64,000 nucleotides of DNA, from assembly GCF_024494385.1 (NCBI RefSeq), contig NZ_JAEVLT010000016.1:1-64000 (forward strand). The letters are read 5' to 3'. A program made the translations under genes and the position numbers. Shown one piece after another: positions 25,679 to 34,529 of the stretch. Below the pieces are notes generated by a model that ran no database searches, had not been told where the DNA came from, and saw only the letters and a list, made by a program, of their open reading frames with translations. The stretch is from Bacillus sp. EB600 (GTDB lineage Bacteria; Bacillota; Bacilli; Bacillales; Cytobacillaceae). The stretch's first letter is position 1, and each line of letters begins with the position of its first letter.

Positions 25679-26500
25679 ATGTTTCAATTCGATTTTATGC
25701 AACATGCTTTTATCGCTGGAACGATCGTCTCTATTATGTGCGGTGTAATAGGAGTATACGTGATTGCTAGAAATAACTCTTTTATTGCCCATACCTTTTC
25801 CCATATTGGATTCTCTGGCTCTGCCTTTGCTGTATATATGGGGTTCAGCCCGTTAATTGGGTTTCTCCTTTTTACGCTTGCAAGTGCACTAGCAATTGGT
25901 CAGATGGGTGTAAAGGTCTTTAAACGAGAGGTATCCATTAGCGTTGTTTTAAGTGTTTTTCTCGGGCTAGGCTTGTTATTTTTGTCACTTTCGACTAAAA
26001 ATGCTAATTCGATGACTTCTCTACTTTTTGGAAACATACTTGGTATAAGTTCAAATGCAGTATGGCAAATATCGATTTTATCTGTTTTGGTTCTTCTTTT
26101 CCTAACGCTAGGTTATAGAATGCTTAATTTTGATTCTTTTGATCCAGTGGGTGCTCAAGCAGCAGGATTACCCATACGTTTTATCTCGATTGCTTTTTTA
26201 CTTTTACTTGCTATTGCAACCGCAGAAGCATCCCAGATGGTAGGTGCTTTACTGGTATTCACACTTATGACCACACCTGCTGCAGCTGCTCGTAACTTGA
26301 CTCATTCGATTGGGCGAATGATTGGGTATTCTTCGCTTATTGCTCTAATTGGAGTGTGGACTGGTTTGGTGGTTGGGTATTATACAAACTTGCCAATTAG
26401 CTTTTTGATAACAGCGTTTGAAGGAGCTTTGTATTTCGTCTCCTTGGGATGGCGTTCTCTTCGTGAAAGAATGATACCAAAAGAAGCTACTACTGTTTAG
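25679..26500 (+). CDS. zinc/manganese ABC transporter permease (ZnuB/AdcB-like)
   Basis: A 273-residue ABC-3 family membrane protein with seven to eight segments (FMQHAFIAGTIVSIMCGVIG at the N-terminus; MVGALLVFTLMTTPAAAARN near residue 185). The ATG at 25679 follows TAGGTGGTG. A longer in-frame reading from 25640 overlaps the ATPase gene and lacks a ribosome site. It is 14 bp after the ATPase stop. Forms the membrane channel for the metal. Confidence 0.88.
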   Translation: MFQFDFMQHAFIAGTIVSIMCGVIGVYVIARNNSFIAHTFSHIGFSGSAFAVYMGFSPLIGFLLFTLASALAIGQMGVKVFKREVSISVVLSVFLGLGLLFLSLSTKNANSMTSLLFGNILGISSNAVWQISILSVLVLLFLTLGYRMLNFDSFDPVGAQAAGLPIRFISIAFLLLLAIATAEASQMVGALLVFTLMTTPAAAARNLTHSIGRMIGYSSLIALIGVWTGLVVGYYTNLPISFLITAFEGALYFVSLGWRSLRERMIPKEATTV

Positions 26501-26569
26501 CAATATAATCAATGAATATACTAATTATTTCTATCTACAAAGATAAATTAAAAGGAGATGTTTCAGAAA

Positions 26570-27523
26570 ATGAAAAAAAATAAACTAGCAAGGAAATTTT
26601 CATTAATTGCAGGAATGGGAGTAATAACTTCAGTGTTACTACTAAGTGCATGTGGTGCTACTTCTAACACAACATCAGGATCGAGTGCTGCAGATTCGTC
26701 TAGCAAGACATCATCAACCAGCAAAATTAAAATTGTTGCAGCGGAGAACTTTTACGGGGAAGTGGCAAAAGCCGTTGGAGGAGACAGGGTAGATGTTACG
26801 AACATTTTAGACAATCCTAACACAGATCCACATGATTTTGAACCAACACCAGAGGTGGCAAGAACGGTTAGTAAATCTCAAATGATTGTATATAACGGGG
26901 TCGGATATGACGCATGGATGGATAAACTGATTAGTGCTGATTCCTCCTCAAAATCAAAATCTATCACTAAAGTGGCCGATGACGTGATGGGCAAAAAAGA
27001 AGGGGATAACGAGCATGTCTGGTACAATCCGGAAACGATGCCGAAGCTAGCGAATAAACTTGCAGATGATTTGGCAAAGTTAGATCCAAGTAAGGGTGAA
27101 ACTTACCATAAGAATGCACAAACATTTATTGCTTCATTAGCACCGCTTCAAGAAAAAGTTCAGAAACTAAAACAAACATCCGGAGTAAAGATTGACGTTT
27201 CGGAACCAGTATTTGATTACATGGCAAATGCACTTAACTTGAGTGTTAATGATACAAAGTTTTCAAAAGCGATTGATAATGGGACCGAACCTTCTGCTTC
27301 TGATGTTGCTCAGTTGCAAAGTGATTTAAAAGACAAAAATGTAAAAGCATTTGTTTACAATATACAAAACTCTAGCCCGACAGTAGATAACCTCGTAAAA
27401 CTGGCAAAATCTTCTGGAGTTCCAATTGTAGAAGTCACCGAGACGAACCCTAAGGGCAAAACTTATTTGCAATGGATGAATGATCAATTAGATCAAGTTG
27501 GGAAGGCTTTAGGCATTCAATAA
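26570..27523 (+). CDS. metal ABC transporter solute-binding lipoprotein (ZnuA family)
   Basis: A 317-residue lipoprotein: signal peptide with lipobox LLSAC (Cys near residue 28), a Ser/Thr-rich linker, then a ZnuA/PsaA fold. Metal ligands visible are His in NTDPHDFEP, His in EHVWYNP and Glu in SEPVFDY. The third position is Glu rather than the His of classical ZnuA, and there is no His-rich loop. It belongs to the branch with VKAFVYNIQNSSPTVDNLVK and a C-terminal TYLQWMNDQL. Zinc is inferred from the operator; manganese is possible. An ATG 12 bp upstream sits on the ribosome site, so the second ATG is chosen. Confidence 0.85.
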   Translation: MKKNKLARKFSLIAGMGVITSVLLLSACGATSNTTSGSSAADSSSKTSSTSKIKIVAAENFYGEVAKAVGGDRVDVTNILDNPNTDPHDFEPTPEVARTVSKSQMIVYNGVGYDAWMDKLISADSSSKSKSITKVADDVMGKKEGDNEHVWYNPETMPKLANKLADDLAKLDPSKGETYHKNAQTFIASLAPLQEKVQKLKQTSGVKIDVSEPVFDYMANALNLSVNDTKFSKAIDNGTEPSASDVAQLQSDLKDKNVKAFVYNIQNSSPTVDNLVKLAKSSGVPIVEVTETNPKGKTYLQWMNDQLDQVGKALGIQ

Positions 27524-27535
27524 GGAGATGGCATT

Positions 27536-27946
27536 ATGGATGTTAACGATGCTTTAAAAATATTGAAAGATCATAAGTATAAATTTACAGGTAAACGAGA
27601 AATGATCGTGGAGATATTTTGTAATGAAAAACGATACATGCCAGCTAAGGAAGTAATGAGACGTATGGAGGAAAATTATCCGAATCTCAGCTTTGATACA
27701 GTATATCGAAACCTTTCACTTTTGGAAAAACTTGGTATTTTAGAATCTACAGAGTTACATGGAGAAAAACAGTATCGTTTTTCATGTTCATCGAAGGAAC
27801 ACCATCACCATTTGATTTGTAAAAAGTGCAGAAAAACCATCCATTTCGATATGTGCCCTATGGAAATACTAAATGACAGGTTTGAAGATTTTAAAATAAC
27901 AGGTCACAAATTTGAAATATACGGATACTGCAGTGAGTGTGGATAA
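27536..27946 (+). CDS. zur: Fur-family regulator, probably Zur
   Basis: A 136-residue Fur protein: N-terminal winged helix (about 1-80, with FTGKREMIVEIF and FDTVYRNLSLLEKLG), then the metal-binding dimerisation domain with HHHHLICKKC and the second structural zinc pair YCSEC. Located 12 bp after the solute-binding protein gene, with AAGGAG upstream. Operon membership with a metal importer and a double Zur-like box upstream favour Zur over Fur or PerR. Autoregulation through the operon promoter is expected. Confidence 0.82.
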   Translation: MDVNDALKILKDHKYKFTGKREMIVEIFCNEKRYMPAKEVMRRMEENYPNLSFDTVYRNLSLLEKLGILESTELHGEKQYRFSCSSKEHHHHLICKKCRKTIHFDMCPMEILNDRFEDFKITGHKFEIYGYCSECG

Positions 27947-28072
27947 TACTTTCTTTAATAGGTTCCTAAAAAATTTGGATTAAATTTTAACAGGACAATA
28001 AAAATAAAGTCCTTCACAAATGTCCCTTATTTCATGAGTGACTAAGGAAATAAATCTTAAGATAACAAAAAT

Positions 28073-28117
28073 GATCAAAGACACTAGATTTTATGATTTG
28101 TGTCTTTGATCTTTTTT
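28073..28117. terminator. bidirectional terminator after zur
   Basis: GATCAAAGACAC (28073-28084) pairs perfectly with GTGTCTTTGATC (28100-28111), followed by six T. Shared with the convergent amidase gene. Confidence 0.88.
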
Positions 28118-29126
28118 ACGTTACTTGTTTTTTGGTTGAAAAATAATCGAGTAATCCTTGGTAAACCCCTTGAGCTACGTTATCACGGTAAGCAGAGCTT
28201 TCCACAACTGAATCATCTTGTTTATTTGAAAGAAAGCCAAGTTCAATCAGTGTACTTGGTTGTGAATTGTTTCGTAAAACATCCAAGTTATCGAATCTTG
28301 TCCCATCGTTATTTAATCCCGTTGTTTTGACAACCTCCTTTAAAATATACGAGGCTAAAGGGTTATCTTTTGACTTTTGATAGTAAAAATCAGTCAATCC
28401 ATTTACCGATGGGTCATTTAACCAATTGTAATGAAAACTAATAAAAGCATCCGCATGGTTTTGGTTTGAGAGATCTGCCCGCTGCTGTAAGGGAATATAA
28501 GTATCGTTAGTACGAGTCATAATGACAATGGCACCTGCATTTTCAAGCTTTTGTTCAACAACTTGAGCTGTTGTTAAGGTCAATGTTTTTTCATGTGTTC
28601 CAATAATGCTTGTTGTCCCATCATCGCTCCCTCCATGACCTGGATCAAGCACAATGGTTTTTCCTTTAAGGGGCTCCGGACTATTTTGGAAAAGCTCTTT
28701 TGATGTTGTTGGCGCATTAACAGGTTGTGTTTGATTGTTGCTAGATACGTCTTTAGTGATGTAATTTGAGTACACCCACCCCTGATCCCCAGAAGAAGAC
28801 ACTACTTTTGCCCATCCAGTTTGTTCTTCATGGACGGTTATTTTTGTTCCTAATTTTAATTTACCTACAACCTGGCTAGTTAAACTCGGCTTTTCTCGAA
28901 CGTTTAAAACAGTTACTCCTACTGTTGCTTCTTCTTTATTTTCAGTTGGAGTTTCTTGTTTTGGAGTTTTCGTTTTTATCTTTGCCTTTTTTATGTAATC
29001 ATTATAAACCCAACCAGTTTGGTTGCTTGATAGTTTAAATTGATACTTTTGAGAAGGAAAAACGAATAGGGAAAATAAAATAACACTAAGGATAGCGAGT
29101 ACTCTGATTTGGCTTATGTTTTTCAT
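28116..29126 (-). CDS. N-acetylmuramoyl-L-alanine amidase with SH3b domain
   Basis: A 336-residue exported amidase. Signal/anchor at residues 7-25; a truncated SH3b end (SNQTGWVYNDYIKKA, about 34-48); a full SH3b domain (about 68-130, LNVREKPSLTSQVVGKLKLG to GWVYSNYI); and a C-terminal Amidase_3 catalytic domain (about 155-332). The zinc ligands and catalytic Glu are visible: DPGHGG, a Glu in THEKTLTL, SFHYNW, and the catalytic Glu in TLIELGF. It cuts the MurNAc-L-Ala bond. The first SH3b repeat lacks its N-terminal half, apparently from an internal deletion. The ribosome site is poorly spaced. Confidence 0.88.
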   Translation of the reverse strand: MKNISQIRVLAILSVILFSLFVFPSQKYQFKLSSNQTGWVYNDYIKKAKIKTKTPKQETPTENKEEATVGVTVLNVREKPSLTSQVVGKLKLGTKITVHEEQTGWAKVVSSSGDQGWVYSNYITKDVSSNNQTQPVNAPTTSKELFQNSPEPLKGKTIVLDPGHGGSDDGTTSIIGTHEKTLTLTTAQVVEQKLENAGAIVIMTRTNDTYIPLQQRADLSNQNHADAFISFHYNWLNDPSVNGLTDFYYQKSKDNPLASYILKEVVKTTGLNNDGTRFDNLDVLRNNSQPSTLIELGFLSNKQDDSVVESSAYRDNVAQGVYQGLLDYFSTKKQVT

Positions 29127-29560
29127 TTAGAATTTTTTGTGACCTCCAATTTTTTTTAACAATAAAACTAATATGGACAGATATTTATCAAAATATAATA
29201 AATATTTGTAAATAAGTTAAGATTTGAAAAATAAACCATGGAGAAAGCAGAAACAATGTTTAGATTCAAAAATGGAATATATAAGCCCGAGGCTACTCCG
29301 AGAAACGAATCAAAACTCACACTTGCAAAAATCTGAAGAACAATCTTGAAATTACCCGTCTTGTGTACATGGTGTGTATTCAAAGCTATCTTCTATGGAC
29401 TTTTCTGGTTCGACATTAGAAGAGACGGAATACTAGAAGTTATTTAATGTTTGGGACAGTGAGTAAAAGTAAAAAATTAATTAACGAACGTCTTCTTGTT
29501 TTTAATACACTTTTACGGACGCATTATTAAGAGAAAAAGAATAAAAATGAGGGAAATAAA
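29127..29560. other. intergenic stretch with no recognisable gene
   Basis: About 430 AT-rich bases. A plus-strand frame at 29239-29331 begins MEKAETMFRFKNGIYKPEAT but has no good ribosome site and no recognised relative. Confidence 0.35.
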
Positions 29561-29965
29561 GTGGACGTTAGAAAGTTTGGATACATACGAGGCAGCAGCA
29601 AAGATCAAAATGAAGGTCGGTAACTTGAGGAAATGAAGGAAAAGGGTATTGGAACGGGACATTTCACTGGAAAGCAGAATGGAAAAGAATTCAAACGAGC
29701 TCAATACCAATTACTCAAGCGTATTTTACTAAAAGGGGACGTACTTTATATTCATTCGCTCGACGCTTTGGCCGAAACAAAGAAGAAATTATACAAGAGT
29801 GGAACGACATCACAAAAAACATCCAGGCTGAAATTGTAGTATTGGATTGTCCTTATTGGATACCTCAAATTAAAGATAGCTAAAGTACTTTCATTGCCGA
29901 TTTGGTTTTACAAATTCTATCTTGGATGGCAGAAGACAAACGCAACGGAATCCGAAACCTTTAAA
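29561..29965 (+). pseudogene. serine recombinase (resolvase) pseudogene
   Basis: GTG at 29561 after TGAGGG opens VRKFGYIRGSSKDQNEGR and then TAA (29621) where Gln is expected. The frame continues LEEMKEKGIG...AQYQLLKRILLKGDVLYIHS. A one-base loss follows before FGRNKEEIIQEWNDITKNIQ. After another stop at about 29880 comes FIADLVLQILSWMAED. This is a Tn3/phage-type resolvase catalytic domain (Y-x-R-x-SS...) with at least three inactivating lesions. Confidence 0.85.
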
Positions 29966-30051
29966 AGTATTCATGTGATGATAAATAAAAATAGCTTCAA
30001 CAGGTTAAAGTATTTTTTTATTGATAAAATTTAGTGAAATTAGGTTTAAAA

Positions 30052-31326
30052 TCACCTAAGATACTTGGATGCCGTCTCAGCATATATCTCGGCAGATTTT
30101 ATTAAGTTCTCCACTGAAACTCGCTCATCGTACCCATGGATTGTGTGTTGCAGACCAGGACCGTAAAGGACGGTATCAATGCCATGGCGCCGGAAGTGAC
30201 TGGCATCACTTGAACCAAGCAAGAGTACACTAAAGACGGGATCCTCTATTCCGAGGACACGCTGGATTCCCAGTTCTATTGCCCGCACAATTGGACGATT
30301 CTCTAAGGTCCAGTTCGGGTTAGTAAGGGATACCATTGGCTCTACAACCGAACCTGGTGCTACAGATCTGACAAGATTCCTGGCGACATCCAGTACAAAC
30401 TCGGGCTTCATACCGAATGGAACCCTGGTATCCACTTTAATGATGCACTTGTCTGCGATGACGTTCACATTTGTTCCGCCTTGGATAACACCTGGATTGT
30501 AAGAGGGGCGATAAAGTAATTGTGACAGTAAAGGATTTCGTAGACGCTGAGATAGGAACCACTCAGTATTGTACAAAAGTTGACCAAGCTCTGCCGGAGG
30601 CGTGGCCTTGAGCTCCCATAGCTTGGCTAGTGCTTCAACCGCGGCTGCCCCTCTTCGTACAGCGGAGATTCCAGAAAGCGGTTGTTGGCTGCCATGCCCA
30701 GTCTGACCCGGTATGGTCACCTGCATCCATGCCTCGGCCTTTTCACCGGCATTCGGATGGTGGGGGTACGTTGGTTCACCAATCAGACATGCATCACCAT
30801 TAATCAAACCTTGATCCAGGAGCGAAGCCACCTCAATGCCGCCAGTTTCTTCATCCGGAGAGGTAATAACTCCTAGGCTACCTTTCAAATTAAGAGTGGG
30901 GGCGAACTCCTGAAGTAGTCCGGCCACAAAAACCAGTGATGCCAAGCCACCTTTCATATCGGAGGCTCCCCGACCCAAAAGCATATCATCTTTGACTTCT
31001 CCTGAGAAAGGATCAAAGCTCCAATGTGAACGATCGCCTGCAGGTACGACATCTGTATGTCCGCAAAATAAGAGCCGTGGACCAGGTACCCTGGTTAAGG
31101 GAGCATCACAGACCACGGTAACCAGCGAATCTTCGCTACGTCGGTGCTCGGTAATCAAGAACCCCTTTGCTGCCAGGTAACTGCTAATATGGCGCCCCAT
31201 TTCTGCTGACCGCTTCTTAAACTCGGGCGAGGGATTTTCAGATGGAACTCGAATAAACGCAGAAGCAAGGTCGACTAATTCCTGTTGTCTTAACCTTATC
31301 AGCTGTCGGAGCATGCTGGTATCCAT
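30052..31326 (-). CDS. M20 family metallopeptidase (ArgE/DapE/ACY1 type)
   Basis: A 424-residue dinuclear-zinc deacylase. The metal-binding motifs are FCGHTDVVPAGD (His), LGRGASDMKGG (bridging Asp) and TSPDEETGG (general base Glu plus ligand Glu). The dimerisation lid lies at about residues 190-310. Substrates of the family are N-acyl amino acids or succinyl-diaminopimelate; this one is not resolvable. GGAGGGG lies upstream of the ATG. Base composition is visibly richer in G+C than both flanks, pointing to recent acquisition. Monocistronic. Confidence 0.9.
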   Translation of the reverse strand: MDTSMLRQLIRLRQQELVDLASAFIRVPSENPSPEFKKRSAEMGRHISSYLAAKGFLITEHRRSEDSLVTVVCDAPLTRVPGPRLLFCGHTDVVPAGDRSHWSFDPFSGEVKDDMLLGRGASDMKGGLASLVFVAGLLQEFAPTLNLKGSLGVITSPDEETGGIEVASLLDQGLINGDACLIGEPTYPHHPNAGEKAEAWMQVTIPGQTGHGSQQPLSGISAVRRGAAAVEALAKLWELKATPPAELGQLLYNTEWFLSQRLRNPLLSQLLYRPSYNPGVIQGGTNVNVIADKCIIKVDTRVPFGMKPEFVLDVARNLVRSVAPGSVVEPMVSLTNPNWTLENRPIVRAIELGIQRVLGIEDPVFSVLLLGSSDASHFRRHGIDTVLYGPGLQHTIHGYDERVSVENLIKSAEIYAETASKYLR

Positions 31327-31436
31327 ATAAACACATCCCCTCCATGTCCAGCAAGTCGCAGTATTTCTACACTATGCTATGCGCTGTGTCTAGAACATAT
31401 TACGGGAGGTTTCCATATCATCCAAAGTGGTATCTT

Positions 31437-31492
31437 GGAGTTTTCAATGAACACTAGAATAAAAATGCAAAACAAAAAGACCACTTGGATCA
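31437..31492 (+). pseudogene. duplicated start of the SAM-methyltransferase gene
   Basis: GGAGTTTTCAATGAACACTA and the following 35 bases closely resemble the ribosome site and first 17 codons of the methyltransferase gene at 35770 (GGAGTTTTCAAATGAACACC...). The rest of the gene is absent and the frame stops shortly after. Confidence 0.6.
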
Positions 31493-31663
31493 AAAATAAA
31501 AAATAGCTTCAAATCGGATAAAAAATCAAATATGAATAGATCCAGTTCCATTTTTATTCATGTTTGATTTGTTTTAAAATCAGTACACGATTCGGCAAAT
31601 GAACAATCCTAACTTGTCAAATTGTTATTTTTAAAATAAAATGTTATAGGTGATTATGAGCAA

Positions 31664-31689
31664 GGTCTCATAATCATTTGTATGAGACC
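31664..31689 (+). promoter_or_regulatory. leader hairpin before the 31717 gene
   Basis: GGTCTCATA (31664-31672) and TATGAGACC (31681-31689) form a 9-bp stem with an 8-base loop. It ends about 15 bases before the AAAGGGG ribosome site. No T-run follows, so it is more likely an operator or mRNA structure than a terminator. Confidence 0.4.
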
Positions 31690-31716
31690 CTGCTAAAAAG
31701 CAAAGGGGATAATTGA

Positions 31717-32343
31717 ATGGCAGTAATTGCACAAAATGAAATCGAATTTTTCAATTTTTTAAAAGATGAATTTAAAACAGGTACCTTTTATCTAAAATTA
31801 GTAGAATTAAATAATCAAGATAAAATAACAAAACGTAAGAAAAAGTCTAATAAACGAAAAGTATTGATTTACAAAAAGCAAACAAAGCCCGGAACAGTCA
31901 CTCTTTATGAAAAAAAGAATGGTAAAGTAATTGGCATTTATATGAAAGAAACCAATACATTAATGGCTGAAAATGTGAAAAGGTTTATTAGTTTACGAAT
32001 TAAGCTATTAGAAAATGAAAACCCAAAGGATTCATCGAAATCTCGTTCCCCTCGACTCAATGAGGAAGCTGCAACAGTAAGTGTGCAGGAAGAAGATTCG
32101 ATCGTGAGAAATGCATTTCAAAAACCAGCTTTGGAAGAAAATGGTCATATACAGAACTTTTTAAATAATGATTTAAATGGGGCAAAAAAAGTATGGGCCA
32201 TTATGACATCTGGTGAAGAGATTCAAGTAGAAAACCGCATTTTTAACGAATCAGATATCGCATATGTTGGAAACAGCAAAACAAAAGTAGACTTAAAAAG
32301 GATAAAAGCTATTAAGTTTAGAGGAAAAGTTTATTCTGATTAA
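31717..32343 (+). CDS. hypothetical protein, basic N-terminus (208 aa)
   Basis: A 208-residue soluble protein that I do not recognise. Residues 1-95 are rich in lysine (TKRKKKSNKRKVLIYKKQT) and resemble a nucleic-acid-binding region. The middle (about 100-150) is polar and low-complexity. The last 50 residues (VWAIMTSGEEIQVENRIFNE...) look like a small beta-barrel. AAAGGGG lies nine bases before the ATG, and a terminator follows, so it is a real single-gene unit. Confidence 0.65.
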   Translation: MAVIAQNEIEFFNFLKDEFKTGTFYLKLVELNNQDKITKRKKKSNKRKVLIYKKQTKPGTVTLYEKKNGKVIGIYMKETNTLMAENVKRFISLRIKLLENENPKDSSKSRSPRLNEEAATVSVQEEDSIVRNAFQKPALEENGHIQNFLNNDLNGAKKVWAIMTSGEEIQVENRIFNESDIAYVGNSKTKVDLKRIKAIKFRGKVYSD

Positions 32344-32379
32344 TCACTAACTTCACTTTTAATCAATTGAGATATTCAC

Positions 32380-32410
32380 AAAAAAGCTTACTTTATGTAA
32401 GCTTTTTTGA
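32380..32410. terminator. bidirectional terminator
   Basis: AAAAAAGCTTAC (32380-32391) pairs with GTAAGCTTTTTT (32397-32408) around TTTAT. It lies between convergent genes. Confidence 0.85.
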
Positions 32411-32436
32411 TTTTTAAAAGAAAAAGTAAAAGATAC

Positions 32437-32742
32437 CTATTTGGCATCTTTTATGATAAAACTTTCAAGTCGTATTTCTTGATCATAAGCAGAAGGGGTG
32501 TAGTCAATTACTATATTTTTAGTATGGAATAAAATTAAACGATCGTAAATAATTGTTATACCTTCTATTTCTAAAACGTTTTCACCTTCTTTTTGATTTA
32601 CAGTTGTAAGTGAAAAGCTAGCTTTTCCACCGCCTCCACAACCGATACCTGCCAAATAAATATATACTGCTTGTTTATTTTTGTCCTTTGCTAATAATGT
32701 TTTTAATGTTTCTAACGCTATTTCTGTTATATTAATATGCAT
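32437..32742 (-). CDS. HesB/IscA-like family protein
   Basis: A 101-residue protein with the HesB fold (MHINITEIALETLKTLLAKD at the start; GIGCGGGGKASFSL in the middle). Only the first conserved cysteine is present; the C-terminal CGC pair of IscA/SufA is missing. It therefore fits the YqkB/YneR-like group, whose iron-sulfur function is unproven. The ATG at 32742 lies eight bases after GGAGG. Confidence 0.8.
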   Translation of the reverse strand: MHINITEIALETLKTLLAKDKNKQAVYIYLAGIGCGGGGKASFSLTTVNQKEGENVLEIEGITIIYDRLILFHTKNIVIDYTPSAYDQEIRLESFIIKDAK

Positions 32743-33206
32743 AAATAAAACCTCCATTCATTTTTTAAAATTTTATCTTAAATCATATAAAATACTATTG
32801 TTGTACCAATGATAAAGCCTAAAATGAGCGTTAACGGAACACTGACCAATAACTATTGCAGGGGAAAAATGTGTATAACTTTTCAAGTTGAATCCACATT
32901 TGTGTATAGATTTAAAAATCAAAAAAGGGAGTAATGATATTTTTATATACCCAGTGAGGTATAAATTTAATATAGATGAAGTAATACTTTTTGTCAAAAT
33001 AAAATTATATTTCTCTTTACTATAATAAAGACAAGGACACGCTCAAGGAAAAGTTGTCATCACTGTATGAAAACTTTTAAGGGATAATAAACGAATAGAT
33101 GAAGACTGGCCTTCAAATATTGCAGGTCTGATTCAACGACATAAAATCTTCATCATTGCGGCATATTATATTTATAAAAAAATTTTAATGAATTGAGGTT
33201 TTTGAA
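32743..33206. other. intergenic stretch with possible remnants
   Basis: No intact gene. Plus-strand pieces near 33034-33200 (DTLKEKLSSLYENF then stop; later DEDWPSNIAGLIQRHKIFII) look like a broken small gene but are not recognised. Confidence 0.3.
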
Positions 33207-33344
33207 ATGGCTGAAGTGCGAACCACTAATCAAGTTGAAGAAGTAAATAAACAACTTAAAGAAATTCCCAAGGAAGCCAGAGAAAGAAGAATTGAAAATC
33301 AGCCTCAAACTGGTAAAAACGAGAAAGCCATCGAGCCGTTTTAA
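33207..33344 (+). CDS. small charged hypothetical protein (45 aa)
   Basis: ATG at 33207, preceded by TTGAGGTT, encodes a 45-residue highly charged peptide (MAEVRTTNQVEEVNKQLKEI; ERRIENQPQTGKNEKAIEPF). It has no membrane segment. The composition is like small acid-soluble spore proteins, but no SASP signature is present. A strong terminator follows 50 bp later, which supports a real transcript. Confidence 0.55.
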   Translation: MAEVRTTNQVEEVNKQLKEIPKEARERRIENQPQTGKNEKAIEPF

Positions 33345-33393
33345 TCCTGAGAACGGCAAACCAAAGGATCTTGCTGATCACAAATTTCATAAG

Positions 33394-33432
33394 CAAAAAA
33401 CAGGGCATGGAAATTTCCCATGCCCTGTTTTT
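33394..33432. terminator. strong bidirectional terminator
   Basis: AAAAAACAGGGCATGG pairs with CCATGCCCTGTTTTT around an AAATTTC loop. Confidence 0.88.
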
Positions 33433-33461
33433 ATGTGTGTCGTTACAATCTTATAACTCGC

Positions 33462-33560
33462 TTAATACCCGCTTATAAAGTGTGTGCCAACGATAATTAA
33501 GAGGATGAAAAGCACCACGATTAAAGCAAAATTCGAACCCATTCCATAACCGTCTGACAT
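33462..33560 (-). CDS. YjcZ family sporulation protein (32 aa)
   Basis: A minus-strand frame from ATG 33560 to TAA 33462 encodes a Gly/Tyr start MSDGYGMGSNFALI, then a single hydrophobic helix VVLFILLIIVGTHF and a short ISGY tail. This is the hallmark of the YjcZ/SscA-like small sporulation peptides. AGGTG lies upstream. Such peptides are expressed late in sporulation and are a strong sign of a spore former. Confidence 0.85.
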   Translation of the reverse strand: MSDGYGMGSNFALIVVLFILLIIVGTHFISGY

Positions 33561-33755
33561 AATGTATCACCTACGTTATTACAAAGGATAGTACATCATA
33601 TGTTCATACGAATTATCATAATTTTAAAAGCATGTTATTATGTAAAAATAGTTGTTTCATTTTTTTGAAAAAAATGTGTTTTTGGCGAAGAAGGTTAAGC
33701 TCAATTTTAACTAAAATGTCAAACATTACATAATAAAAGGGTGTAATTAATTAGA

Positions 33756-34529
33756 ATGACACGTTCAAATAAGGTATTTCGTAAATATCTCATACGGCTA
33801 TCTTTGTCTGTGGTAATTATCTTAGTTTTCTGTGTTGGAGTTACTCTTTTTATACAATTTTATCCGTTTGAGAAGAGTCTATTATTATCAGACTATCCTT
33901 TAAAGACTATAACCAAATCTGGAAAACCTGGTGATCCAATTAATATCCTCATTTTGGGGACTAAACAAACAATCAACAGATATTTTAAAGAAGCAGGGTG
34001 GAAGATCCCAGATCCAATAACTGATAAAACGAGTGTAAAAATAGCGGTAGCTTCTTTGGGTAATTTACCGTATCCCACAGCTCCTGTAAGTAACCTTTAT
34101 CTATATCATCGAAAACAAGATTTAGCTTTTGAAAAACCAACCAATAGCGTCCAAATCAGGGACCACATTCGACTTTGGAAAACCCATACAACAATCAATG
34201 ATGAGGAAGTATGGCTGGGTTCAGCCACCTATGATCACGGGATTGAACTTAGTGGTAGGTCGCATCTGCCCACTCATCATATTTTACCTTCTGTAGACGA
34301 AGAGAGAAAAAGGGTTGTCCAAGATTTAAAACCATTTATGAAATCTACACTGGTTGTTTCGTTTGATCAACCTAACCTTTTTGGATTCAATGGTGGCGGA
34401 GATTGGTATTACACGGACGGGAATATTGCAGTTTTATCTGTCCAGCCTTTGAATAAAAATGACTTTTCTACTCATTCAATGGCACTATCTTTAAAACAAA
34501 GAGTGTTACAATCCTTTCCCCAATACTAA
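33756..34529 (+). CDS. LssY C-terminal domain protein, membrane-anchored
   Basis: A 257-residue protein: one N-terminal membrane helix (LSLSVVIILVFCVGVTLFIQ, residues 15-34), then an LssY-C domain (about 58-250). Family motifs are GDPINILILGTKQTI, SNLYLYHRKQDLAFEKP, RDHIRLWKT, WLGSATYDHGIEL and THHILPSVDEER. The domain's biochemical role is unknown; some homologues are fused to phosphatases of the LssY/DedA type. There is no partner gene here. The ATG has a weak ribosome site. Confidence 0.8.
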   Translation: MTRSNKVFRKYLIRLSLSVVIILVFCVGVTLFIQFYPFEKSLLLSDYPLKTITKSGKPGDPINILILGTKQTINRYFKEAGWKIPDPITDKTSVKIAVASLGNLPYPTAPVSNLYLYHRKQDLAFEKPTNSVQIRDHIRLWKTHTTINDEEVWLGSATYDHGIELSGRSHLPTHHILPSVDEERKRVVQDLKPFMKSTLVVSFDQPNLFGFNGGGDWYYTDGNIAVLSVQPLNKNDFSTHSMALSLKQRVLQSFPQY

